7,059 bases of DNA from JAWCLZ01 sp037443105 (GCA_037443105.1 JBBIOZ010000078.1:1-7059), one strand, 5' to 3'. Shown: positions 1 through 5,849, numbered from the stretch's first letter. The notes: generated by a model from the sequence alone, not told the origin. Made by a program: numbers and translations.

Positions 1-54
1 AAAGCTAAATGGTCCTCTTCCAGGCCACATACCCATCCACATTCTTCCGAACAT
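1..54 (-). CDS. N-terminus of an unidentified Met/Trp/Gly-rich small protein (cut by window edge)
   Basis: An open frame of 18 codons starts at ATG 54-52 and leaves the window, reading MFGRMWMGMWPGRGPFSF. It is supported as a real start because GGTGAT (64-59) sits 4 bases upstream and a perfect TATA box (TTTAAATA, 96-89 on the minus strand) sits about 35 bases upstream. The composition is unusual: four Met, two Trp and four Gly in 18 residues, with no hydrophobic signal-like run. Met- and Trp-rich starts of this kind occur in short archaeal proteins of unknown role, but I do not recognise a family with confidence and assign no function. A metal-related role is possible from the Met content but is only a guess. 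A palindromic operator candidate in its promoter suggests regulated expression. Confidence 0.6.
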   Translation of the reverse strand, partial: MFGRMWMGMWPGRGPFSF

Positions 55-73
55 TCTAATCACCAAATTAATA

Positions 74-89
74 ATGTGCAATTGCACAT
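74..89. promoter_or_regulatory. 16-bp perfect palindrome, candidate operator
   Basis: ATGTGCAATTGCACAT is its own reverse complement over all 16 bases. It begins at the edge of the TATA box of the leftmost gene and extends downstream toward the expected transcription start (about 66), where a bound repressor would block RNA polymerase. Related half-sites lie nearby: ATTGCAC at 104-110 and GTGCAC at 133-138. The regulator is not identified in this window. Confidence 0.6.
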
Positions 90-96
90 ATTTAAA
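89..96 (-). promoter_or_regulatory. TATA box of the leftmost gene
   Basis: On the minus strand this reads TTTAAATA, an archaeal TATA box. Its centre is about 38 bases upstream of the ATG at 54, which puts transcription start near 66 and leaves a short leader that still contains the GGTGAT ribosome binding site at 64-59. The same octamer serves sepF at 5805-5812. Confidence 0.65.
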
Positions 97-326
97 TCTT
101 GCTATTGCACTCTAGCTCTCTAGGCCAATATTGTGCACCAGCACCAGCACCTAAAATCAATTTTTTCTAAGCATAAAAGGTCAGAGAGTGTTGATGCATA
201 ATCATTGATAAGTAATTCTTGGAATATTATGCACATTTTTGCAGAATTCAAGGTTTGCTAGGCGGGCTAAATAAAAGCAAGCAGTGTGGCATCTGCAATT
301 GAATGCTAAGTTACATTTCCCATGGC
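97..326. other. Non-coding stretch between the CBS gene and the leftmost gene
   Basis: No convincing reading frame is present on either strand. It contains half-sites related to the palindrome at 74-89 (ATTGCAC 104-110, GTGCAC 133-138), a short GCACCA tandem run (135-151) and an 8-bp inverted repeat (195-202 with 226-233). No tRNA fold or clear small-RNA promoter was seen. It must contain the 3' end of the minus-strand operon transcript, but no strong minus-strand T-run marks the terminator. Confidence 0.5.
195..233. repeat. 8-bp inverted repeat (TGCATAAT / ATTATGCA)
   Basis: TGCATAAT (195-202) and ATTATGCA (226-233) are perfect reverse complements separated by 23 bases. A T-run (236-240) follows on the plus strand, but no plus-strand gene precedes it. 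It could instead be the 3' structure of the minus-strand operon transcript, whose last stop is at 327. The function is uncertain. Confidence 0.3.
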
Positions 327-701
327 TCAATAAAAATATTCGCGTGCTGCTTTTATTATCGAAGTTTGAGTTACCAGTCCAACAAGTTTTTTATTTCTCA
401 CCACTGGAATGCGCTGAATTCCGGTTTTAATCATTATATCAACTATTTCCTTAATACTTGTATCTTCGGTGCAGGTGACGAGGTCCTTGCTCATTAAATC
501 TTCCACTTGAATGCTGGAGACATCTCTGCCAGCAAGCTCTATATCTCTCAGAGTGATGATCCCTATCAATTTACCATCCTTTTGAACAACCGGTAGAGCA
601 CCTATGCTGTATCTCAGCATCTTCAATCGCGCTAGTGCAACCTTTGCATCTCCAGTTATCGTATAAACTTCTTTGACCATTATATCCTTCGCACGCTTCA
701 T
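327..701 (-). CDS. Stand-alone protein with two CBS domains
   Basis: This 124-residue protein is almost entirely a tandem CBS (Bateman) pair. CBS1 covers about residues 3-59 with LPVV at 36-39 and GIITLRDIE at 47-55. CBS2 covers about 66-122 with RIPVV at 97-101 and GLVTQTSII at 108-116. Such modules bind adenine nucleotides or similar ligands (AMP, ATP, SAM, c-di-AMP in some bacteria) at the cleft between domains. The Asp of the T-x-x-D ribose-contact motif is present in CBS1 (T50, D53) but replaced by Ser in CBS2 (T111, S114), so the two sites may differ. There is no attached enzyme, DNA-binding or membrane domain. The ATG start has GAGGTG (718-713) 11 bases upstream, a slightly long spacing. 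It lies 36 bases after the DUF4350/PKD gene and is probably the last gene of that operon. The ligand is unknown. Confidence 0.9.
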   Translation of the reverse strand: MKRAKDIMVKEVYTITGDAKVALARLKMLRYSIGALPVVQKDGKLIGIITLRDIELAGRDVSSIQVEDLMSKDLVTCTEDTSIKEIVDIMIKTGIQRIPVVRNKKLVGLVTQTSIIKAAREYFY

Positions 702-737
702 CAGCTTGCCAACACCTCTAAAATGTTTGCTATTTAA

Positions 738-1847
738 TCATATTTTAATTGTTGCATTCACGCACCAGCTGACTGTTTGAGTTCTGCCATTGGAGTTGCT
801 GCCTGACACATTGACGTAGAAGACCCCGCCCTCTCTAAAGGTATAGGTAAAGCTATCATAGTTATTGTTCATATCTTGATCATTTAAAGTCCAGGTCCAG
901 ACGTCGATCTTTTGATCAGCAGTAGCATTGAAGTAGATCGCTTCAAAAATTGAGATAGAGATATAGGTGGAATTATCCTTCGTCTTATTGTTATACCAAG
1001 AAACTATCCTTGGCTGAGCAAGAGGTTCGATTTTTTCCTTTGCTTCGGTTAGAAAATCAGCGATGTTGGAGATCAATTGATTATTATCCCAAGCTGAATT
1101 ATAAGGCTCAACCATGAAGGTGAAATCTCCTATTGCCAGAATTTTTTCATCCATTAATACCATTGGCGTGAGGTTATTCGGGGTTTCAATCCTGGATGAA
1201 AAAGTGTTTTGATCAGCAATGGCAATTCCCATTTCACTTGGATATATGGAGCAGGCTGTATACAGCGCTATTTTTTCCAGCTTTTTGGTGATCTCACTGG
1301 GTTTAAATTGCTTGAGATATATGTATTGATAGTTGCCATCATTTTCTCTTAGATTGTAGAGATAGTCATTCCAGAATAGCACTTTGAACTGGCTAGCTAA
1401 GCTATTAATTTCACTCTCCCTAGATGGATCTGCGATCAGCAATAGCTTTCCCCCTCCCTCCACAAAGTCCTTAACTGCTTTTTTATCTTCCGTGGAATAT
1501 GAATCTGCAGGGGCGATTACAACTAGAGCTTTTGCATTCCTCAATTTTTCCCGGAAGCCCTCGCGATTGCTTAAAAACTCAAAGCTGGCTCCTCTTGAGA
1601 GTATTCTACTCAGGAGTGTATTTAACTCATGCTGAGCAAATTGATTGCCATGTGCTCTATCAATTAAAACCAAACCTGAACCCCTGCCAGCTTCCTCGGT
1701 GAATCTCGCAATTTTTGAAACAGGCAAGCTTATATTGAGGTCGTGCATCTCGGTTGGTGGAGGAAGGTATATCCCTCGATAGTAGTATATCATTTGCATC
1801 CCGAGCACAGTTAGAGTCACTAGGATCAGCAGATATATTTTCCTCAT
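738..1847 (-). CDS. Membrane-anchored DUF4350/GATase-like protein with C-terminal PKD-like domain
   Basis: The predicted product has 369 residues. Residues 4-22 form a membrane segment after MRK, predicting a cytoplasmic N-terminus and an extracellular body. Residues about 55-265 resemble the DUF4350/GATase-like fold found in GldG-like and MoxR-linked proteins: a hydrophobic strand with DRAHGNQF at 58-70, an ALVVIAP strand near 107-113, GGGKLLLIAD at 131-140, and a GDFTFM...N..LISNIADFL stretch at 240-266. Residues about 280-363 look like a PKD/Ig-like domain (FNATADQK, WTW, TYTFREGGVFYVNVSG). Seven N-x-S/T sequons are visible (N38, N225, N287, N292, N307, N346, N364), fitting a glycosylated surface protein. 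Start choice: ATG 1847 has AAGGTG 6 bases upstream. A GTG at 1856 would overlap the sppA stop but has no such site and would add three residues. The exact function and ligand are unknown. Confidence 0.75.
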   Translation of the reverse strand: MRKIYLLILVTLTVLGMQMIYYYRGIYLPPPTEMHDLNISLPVSKIARFTEEAGRGSGLVLIDRAHGNQFAQHELNTLLSRILSRGASFEFLSNREGFREKLRNAKALVVIAPADSYSTEDKKAVKDFVEGGGKLLLIADPSRESEINSLASQFKVLFWNDYLYNLRENDGNYQYIYLKQFKPSEITKKLEKIALYTACSIYPSEMGIAIADQNTFSSRIETPNNLTPMVLMDEKILAIGDFTFMVEPYNSAWDNNQLISNIADFLTEAKEKIEPLAQPRIVSWYNNKTKDNSTYISISIFEAIYFNATADQKIDVWTWTLNDQDMNNNYDSFTYTFREGGVFYVNVSGSNSNGRTQTVSWCVNATIKI

Positions 1848-1852
1848 TTCAT

Positions 1853-2689
1853 TCACCTTGGTTCCACGTATAAGAAGTAGGTCACAGGCGCGGTGTTTGA
1901 CTGCTGATTTAAAAAGGATTCATTCACCAGCAGTGGAAAGCCTGTGGATGTGATATTGAGTTCTTTGTTTATATCGATGGTTCTATAATTTGCAATTCCA
2001 GCTAAATCCGCTGCTTTAGCTATGGCTTGAGAGATTGAACCTATTTCATCCACAAGCCCGTTTCTCTTGGCCTCTATACCAATATAAAGCTCTCCTCTGG
2101 ATAGCTCCTCCTTTGTAAGTCTCAAGCGGTCGCCCCTCTGCTGAATTACTGCCCTCAAAAAGCCCTCTTTCACAGCTTCCACAGTGGCTGCAAACTCCTT
2201 TCTATCTTTACCCGTGGTTTTATATGGGCCAGTTATAATTCTATCTTCAGGCAAGGTTACCGGCTGAGGAAGGATAGCGGTTACGCCTATGCTGCCAACA
2301 CTCGAAGTGGGCTTTGCATAGATATAATTTGAGGCAGCTGCGATGTAATACGCCCCCGAAGCTCCGGTGCTACCTATTGATGCAATGACTGGTTTCTCCC
2401 TGCGGAGCTGAAGCACTTCTATATATACTTCTTCGCATTGCGAGGCTTCGCCCCCAGGGCTGTCTATGGCAAGTACAACTGCTCTAATCGAGTTTACCTC
2501 GCGGGCATACCTGAGCATGCTTATAATATCCTGAGTCTTCTGGTTCTCGAGCACTGAGCCCTCTATTCTAATTATGCCCACGCATGGCTGCTCGAAGAGA
2601 AAATTGAAAATAAGTACTCCAAGGAATATCCCAGCTATTATAACCAAAAAACTCGATCCCAAGTTTTTATTTATTATTATCCCCCTCAA
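1853..2689 (-). CDS. sppA: SppA-type signal peptide peptidase (S49 serine protease, membrane-bound)
   Basis: The product has 278 residues, the short single-domain form seen in Gram-positive bacteria and archaea. One membrane segment at about 12-32 anchors the protease domain, expected to lie outside the membrane. Family signatures are present: AIDSPGG (74-80), GSTGASGAYYIA (106-117) with the catalytic Ser111, and TGPYK (153-157) with the likely general-base Lys157. The 46-residue Ser-Lys spacing is close to that of Bacillus SppA. The enzyme is expected to cut signal-peptide remnants or other membrane-embedded peptides. The start is TTG at 2689, overlapping the TGA of the CooT-like gene (TTGA), with GAGGG (2697-2693) only 3 bases upstream. 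TTG at codon 10 is an alternative that would retain the membrane segment. Its stop lies 5 bases before the next gene, so translational coupling is likely. Residues after about 235 extend beyond the core with no recognised domain. Confidence 0.9.
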   Translation of the reverse strand: MRGIIINKNLGSSFLVIIAGIFLGVLIFNFLFEQPCVGIIRIEGSVLENQKTQDIISMLRYAREVNSIRAVVLAIDSPGGEASQCEEVYIEVLQLRREKPVIASIGSTGASGAYYIAAASNYIYAKPTSSVGSIGVTAILPQPVTLPEDRIITGPYKTTGKDRKEFAATVEAVKEGFLRAVIQQRGDRLRLTKEELSRGELYIGIEAKRNGLVDEIGSISQAIAKAADLAGIANYRTIDINKELNITSTGFPLLVNESFLNQQSNTAPVTYFLYVEPR

Positions 2690-2874
2690 TGGCCCTCGAT
2701 GATTATTTCATGGCCGCTTAAATCTATCTTAGTGATATTTCCACGCAGGTTTTTAGAATCTCCAAGTATGCCTATTACTTCGATATCCTCGCCCTTCACC
2801 AGAACTTGAATCACATCTTTCATCACAACTTCCTTCTTTCTTCCTCTCTTAAGTATAACTGTTGATTCACACAT
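2686..2874 (-). CDS. CooT-like small protein (nickel-binding/predicted RNA-binding family)
   Basis: This 62-residue protein begins MCESTVILK and has the pattern of the CooT family (PF10133): an invariant Cys2, a VMKDV element (17-21), a short beta strand rich in Ile/Val (about 22-38) and a final N-I-T-x-I-D-L...H-x-I-I-I strand pair (46-60). Bacterial CooT is a homodimeric Ni(II)-binding accessory protein for carbon monoxide dehydrogenase, with Cys2 and the N-terminus as metal ligands. The family was earlier labelled predicted RNA-binding. Here it is the first gene of a minus-strand operon and overlaps sppA by 4 bases, not a CODH gene, so the metal role is inference from the family. The ATG at 2874 has only a weak ribosome site. 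A TATA box at 2908-2900 would put transcription start within a few bases of the ATG, suggesting near-leaderless translation. Confidence 0.8.
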   Translation of the reverse strand: MCESTVILKRGRKKEVVMKDVIQVLVKGEDIEVIGILGDSKNLRGNITKIDLSGHEIIIEGH

Positions 2875-2899
2875 AACACTCTAATTTTCAAAGCTGCAG

Positions 2900-2908
2900 T
2901 ATAAATAA
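2900..2908 (-). promoter_or_regulatory. TATA box of the cooT-like/sppA/DUF4350/CBS operon
   Basis: The minus strand reads TTATTTATA, with its centre about 30 bases upstream of the ATG at 2874, predicting a leader of only a few bases. The plus strand over the same bases reads TATAAATAA and could equally serve dacZ at 2997, with a start near 2930. Direction cannot be settled by eye because neither flank has a clear BRE. Confidence 0.45.
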
Positions 2909-2996
2909 CTATCTGGAAGGTAACTTTTTTATTATAGTTCTGCAATTGAATACATGGGATGGATTAGAGCTATTACTTAAAGGATAGTGAAAACCG

Positions 2997-3911
2997 GTGG
3001 ATCTCGGAGTAGCAATTAAAAATGCAATTGCAAAAACTGCCGTGCAGCTAGCCTGCGAGATCCACGCTGGTGCAATGGTAGTTATCTCAGATGATGAAAG
3101 CCTGAAAGACATTTTAAAGGATTTTTTAAAGACGGACATTCCAATCTATGTGGCGAGATTCGAAGGGAGAATAGAGGGGGTGCATGAAGATCTCTCCATA
3201 GATTTTATTTCAAAGCTCATGGGTTCCTCTGCAAATGTAAGCCAGTCTATGAATTTAAAAGCCTGCAGCCGTGCAGAACTGCTGGAAGATGCGATAACCG
3301 TTGCATATGCTGATGGCAAAATCAAAAGCGATCTGGTAGTGGGAGTTGTAGGCGTTGGAGTTGCCTGTGATTCGATTATTATATACAATGTGAAGGAAAG
3401 TCCAGCTATTCAAAGCCTAAATGAAAGTGCAAAGCGCGTGGATCCAAATGTCCTGAGAGCAGTGTTAAGAATTGCAATGGACATCGGAAGAGAGGGCAGA
3501 GAAGGCCGTCCCATTGGCACTGTTTTCGTGGTTGGGGACTCAGCTGAAGTGCTTCGCAGATCTCATCAGCTTATCCTGAATCCATTTCAAGGTCACGATG
3601 GCACCGAGCGGGATATTACCCGTGTTGAAAACTGGGAATCCATTAAAGCTCTGGCTATGCTCGATGGTGCGTTCATTATCGATGAAAAAGGACAGATCTT
3701 AACAGCTGGTGCATATCTTGATGTCGATGCCAAGAGCGTGCAAATTCAAAAAGGCTTGGGAGCGAGGCACGCGGCTGCTGCAGCAATCAGCAAAGAAACG
3801 CGTGCAATATCAGTTACAGTTTCACAAAGCGGAGGAACTGTAAGGTTATATAAGGATGGCAAGCGGCTGATTGAGATCGAATCAGGTATCGAGGTAAAAA
3901 GGCACGCTTAG
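2997..3911 (+). CDS. dacZ: DacZ-type diadenylate cyclase (c-di-AMP synthase)
   Basis: The enzyme condenses two ATP into cyclic di-AMP plus pyrophosphate. The 304-residue product has the archaeal DacZ layout: an N-terminal pyruvate-kinase-C-like alpha/beta domain (about 1-130, AIKNAIAKTAVQLACEIHAG then AMVVIS) and a C-terminal DAC domain (about 155-275). Visible catalytic motifs are DGA at 223-225 and GLGARHAAAAAIS at 253-265 with the RHxxA signature (R257, H258). There is no membrane segment, so it is a cytosolic enzyme. In Haloferax the DacZ homologue is essential and affects osmotic balance. The start is GTG at 2997: an in-frame TGA at 2988 rules out an upstream start, and a weak AGGAT at 2981-2985 precedes it. 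It is divergent from the cooT-like/sppA operon and separated from mat by 115 bases containing a new promoter. No c-di-AMP phosphodiesterase is seen here. Confidence 0.92.
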   Translation: MDLGVAIKNAIAKTAVQLACEIHAGAMVVISDDESLKDILKDFLKTDIPIYVARFEGRIEGVHEDLSIDFISKLMGSSANVSQSMNLKACSRAELLEDAITVAYADGKIKSDLVVGVVGVGVACDSIIIYNVKESPAIQSLNESAKRVDPNVLRAVLRIAMDIGREGREGRPIGTVFVVGDSAEVLRRSHQLILNPFQGHDGTERDITRVENWESIKALAMLDGAFIIDEKGQILTAGAYLDVDAKSVQIQKGLGARHAAAAAISKETRAISVTVSQSGGTVRLYKDGKRLIEIESGIEVKRHA

Positions 3912-3975
3912 CATGCTAGAATGCTGAAATAGTTAAAGGATTCCAGAAGCCATTTTAGAATAGTTCCAGACCAAT

Positions 3976-3986
3976 ACTTAAAAATA
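3976..3986 (+). promoter_or_regulatory. TATA box of mat
   Basis: ACTTAAAAATA lies about 45 bases upstream of the mat ATG, placing transcription start near 4008. The resulting short leader contains AGAGGA (4015-4020), a ribosome binding site 6 bases before the start codon. Confidence 0.55.
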
Positions 3987-4026
3987 CATATTATTATATT
4001 CTTGTAAAAAACAAAGAGGAAATCAT

Positions 4027-5220
4027 ATGCCGCGGAATATCGTGGTGGAGCAAATTACCCGAACACCTATCGAGGAACAGAAGATCGAGCTGGTGGAAAG
4101 AAAGGGTATCGGGCACCCTGATTCACTGTGCGATGGTATTGCCGAGGCTATGAGTCGAGCACTATCTAGCGAATATTTGAATCGCTTTGGAAGAATTCTG
4201 CATCATAACACTGACCAAGTTGAGCTAGTTGGAGGCGAGGCAAATCCAACTTATGGCGGCGGAGAAATCATCCGCCCAGTGTTTATTCTGCTCAGCGGGC
4301 GGGCTACTACTTACGTAGGCAAGGAAAAAATTCCCGTGGGTAGAATTGTTTTAAAGGCCGCTCGAGAATACCTCAAAAGTACACTTAGAAATCTTGAGGA
4401 TCATCAGGTTATAATTGATCAGCGCTTGGGACAAGGCTCCGCGGACTTGGTGGATGTCTTTGAGCGCCCAGGTATTCCAAGGTCAAATGATACCTCATTT
4501 GGCGTAGGGTTCGCTCCATTTTCTGAAACTGAAAAAATCGTGTACAATGTTGAGAGAGCAATTATAAAAGAGCTAATCCCCAAGCAACCTGCCATTGGAG
4601 AGGATATGAAGGTAATGGCACTGCGCGAGGGAGACAGGATAACGCTCACCGTTGCAGATGCCTTTGTTTCCAAATATGTCGATAGTTTGGAGCATTATAA
4701 AGCAATAAAGGCCGAGCTTGAGGATTTCATTCGTAAAACTGCTGAAAAATATACCTATAGAGATGTTAGCGTTGCAGTGAATACCGGGGATAACTATGAA
4801 AAGGGTGTTGTATATTTAACTGTAACCGGTACGAGCTCTGAGATGGGCGACGATGGCTCGGTGGGAAGGGGGAATCGCTGCAATGGCCTCATTACTCCTA
4901 ATCGCCCAATGAGCTTGGAGGCTACAGCTGGAAAGAATCCTGTGAATCATATTGGCAAGATTTACAACTTGCTTGCGAATCAGATTGCCCATCACATTGT
5001 TAAGATCGATAGCGATATTCAAGAAGTGTATGTGAGAATCCTTTCTCAAATTGGAAGGCCAATCGATGATCCCAAAGTTGCCAGCGTGCAGCTATTGCTT
5101 AAAAAGGGTGCAAGCTTGAATGAGATAAAGCCTAGAGTGGAAGCAGTTGTGGATACTTGGCTGGAGGATATTGCAAAAATAACTGAGATGGTTGTGAAAG
5201 GGGAGCTTCAAACTTTTTAA
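4027..5220 (+). CDS. mat: Archaeal-type S-adenosylmethionine synthetase (methionine adenosyltransferase)
   Basis: This cytosolic enzyme makes S-adenosylmethionine from ATP and methionine, releasing phosphate and pyrophosphate. The product has 397 residues, within the usual length for the archaeal family (PF01941), which is only distantly related to bacterial MetK. Recognisable conserved blocks are GIGHPDSLCDGIAEA at 27-41, HHNTDQVELVGGEANP at 59-74, DQRLGQGSADLVDVF at 131-145, GDDGSVGRGNRCNGLI at 274-289 and MSLEATAGKNPVNHIGKIYN at 295-314, all intact. The start ATG has AGAGGA 6 bases upstream. It has its own promoter and is flanked by dacZ upstream and hsp20 47 bases downstream. No S-box or other SAM riboswitch was seen in the 115-base upstream region. 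The product supplies methyl donors for RNA, protein and cofactor methylation. Confidence 0.97.
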   Translation: MPRNIVVEQITRTPIEEQKIELVERKGIGHPDSLCDGIAEAMSRALSSEYLNRFGRILHHNTDQVELVGGEANPTYGGGEIIRPVFILLSGRATTYVGKEKIPVGRIVLKAAREYLKSTLRNLEDHQVIIDQRLGQGSADLVDVFERPGIPRSNDTSFGVGFAPFSETEKIVYNVERAIIKELIPKQPAIGEDMKVMALREGDRITLTVADAFVSKYVDSLEHYKAIKAELEDFIRKTAEKYTYRDVSVAVNTGDNYEKGVVYLTVTGTSSEMGDDGSVGRGNRCNGLITPNRPMSLEATAGKNPVNHIGKIYNLLANQIAHHIVKIDSDIQEVYVRILSQIGRPIDDPKVASVQLLLKKGASLNEIKPRVEAVVDTWLEDIAKITEMVVKGELQTF

Positions 5221-5228
5221 TCACAATC

Positions 5229-5236
5229 TTTTTAAG
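5229..5236 (+). promoter_or_regulatory. T-run after mat and likely TATA box of hsp20
   Basis: TTTTTAAG begins 8 bases after the mat stop. The T5 run (5229-5233) may help end the mat transcript. The same element is positioned about 35 bases upstream of the hsp20 ATG as a TATA-like box, with transcription start predicted near 5258. A GGGTGA ribosome site (5258-5263) follows. No known archaeal heat-shock operator was recognised. Confidence 0.4.
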
Positions 5237-5267
5237 AAAATGCAAAAAAATAGTTTAGGGTGATTTT

Positions 5268-5753
5268 ATGTGGAGAAGGAGATTTGGAGATGAATTCAGA
5301 GAGATAGCTGATATGATCGATCGAATGCTAAATGCAATTAGAGCTGGGAGAACATTTGAAGAACCGCTTTATTATGGATTCTCAGTTAGAATAGGACCAG
5401 GGGGAGAGCCAGAGATTCGAACTTTTGGAAACATCGAACCAACGATGAGAGAAATTAGACCGGGTACGAGAGAGCCTTTTACTGATGTTATCATCGATGA
5501 AAAAACCAATGAAGCAATTGTAACAGCTGAGCTTCCAGGCTGCGAGAAGGATAAAATCAATGTTGAAGCAACTGAGACGAGCATAAAAATCGAGGGTGAA
5601 GCAGAGAGGGTGAGGTATTACAAAAATGTCTCGCTTAGAGAAGAGATAGACCCGGAGAGTGCTAAAGCAAGTTATAATAATGGTGTGCTTGAGATAAGGG
5701 CAAAGTTAAAAAAGGCAGCGAGGCCAAGGGGCTATAAAATATCAATAAAATAA
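5268..5753 (+). CDS. hsp20: Small heat shock protein, Hsp20/alpha-crystallin family
   Basis: This ATP-independent holdase forms oligomers and keeps unfolding proteins soluble for refolding by chaperonins. The product has 161 residues. The N-terminal arm (1-60) starts with a charged amphipathic stretch and continues with GFSVRIGPGGEPEI (37-50), a block typical of an archaeal Hsp20 subgroup. The alpha-crystallin domain covers about 68-148: DVIIDEKTNEAIVTAELPGC (73-92), a KIEGE turn (107-111), and the family signature YNNGVLEIRAK at 136-146. The C-terminal oligomerisation motif I-x-I is present as ISI at 158-160. GGGTGA lies 4 bases before the ATG. A thermosome subunit gene is encoded 1.1 kb downstream, which may share heat responsiveness, but the two have separate promoters. 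Confidence 0.95.
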   Translation: MWRRRFGDEFREIADMIDRMLNAIRAGRTFEEPLYYGFSVRIGPGGEPEIRTFGNIEPTMREIRPGTREPFTDVIIDEKTNEAIVTAELPGCEKDKINVEATETSIKIEGEAERVRYYKNVSLREEIDPESAKASYNNGVLEIRAKLKKAARPRGYKISIK

Positions 5754-5757
5754 AGAA

Positions 5758-5773
5758 TGTTTTTGGAAAAACA
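5758..5773 (+). terminator. Small inverted repeat just after hsp20, possible terminator
   Basis: TGTTTTT (5758-5764) and AAAAACA (5767-5773) are inverted copies separated by GG, starting 5 bases after the hsp20 stop. The U-rich arm could end transcription in archaeal fashion. The loop is too tight for all seven pairs to form, so the hairpin would be shorter. Confidence 0.3.
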
Positions 5774-5804
5774 GGGGCAGGAGATAACGTGGTGGCTGAA
5801 TAGA

Positions 5805-5812
5805 TTTAAATA
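5805..5812 (+). promoter_or_regulatory. TATA box of sepF-zpr1
   Basis: TTTAAATA is identical to the TATA box at 96-89 on the other strand. It predicts transcription start near 5835, immediately before the GAGGTG ribosome site (5835-5840) of the ATG at 5850. Its position argues that the longer upstream reading frame from 5757 is not translated as part of SepF. Confidence 0.65.
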
Positions 5813-5849
5813 TGTATTTGCGTATAACTTAGCAGAGGTGGATAAACAT

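Noticed and set aside
135..151. GCACCA tandem repeat, nearly three copies
   Set aside because: Too short and too few copies to call a functional repeat or CRISPR. Noted only because it adjoins the GTGCAC half-site.
94..166. Short minus-strand frame containing GAGAGAQYWPRE
   Set aside because: It is only 24 codons between stops, has no start signal, and its Gly-Ala run just reflects the GCACCA tandem bases.
303..497. 64-codon plus-strand frame opposite the CBS gene
   Set aside because: It lies mostly antisense to a clear CBS protein, has no ribosome site, and its sequence resembles no family.
731..737. TTAAATA as a separate promoter for the CBS gene
   Set aside because: It would place transcription start inside or past the GAGGTG ribosome site, so read-through from the upstream gene is more likely.
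1384..1702. Two plus-strand frames opposite the DUF4350/PKD gene
   Set aside because: They overlap each other and a well-supported minus-strand gene, and have no expression signals.
2954..2980. 8-codon upstream frame (MGWIRAIT) before dacZ
   Set aside because: No ribosome site and no regulatory pattern; such short frames arise by chance. It would need conservation to be taken seriously.
3912..4026. Possible SAM riboswitch upstream of mat
   Set aside because: The region has a TATA box about 45 bases before the start, leaving too short a leader for a riboswitch, and no conserved fold was seen.
5757..5849. 31-codon N-terminal extension of SepF
   Set aside because: There is no ribosome site before 5757, no similarity to SepF, and a TATA box plus GAGGTG lie inside it. 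ATG 5850 restores the typical SepF start.
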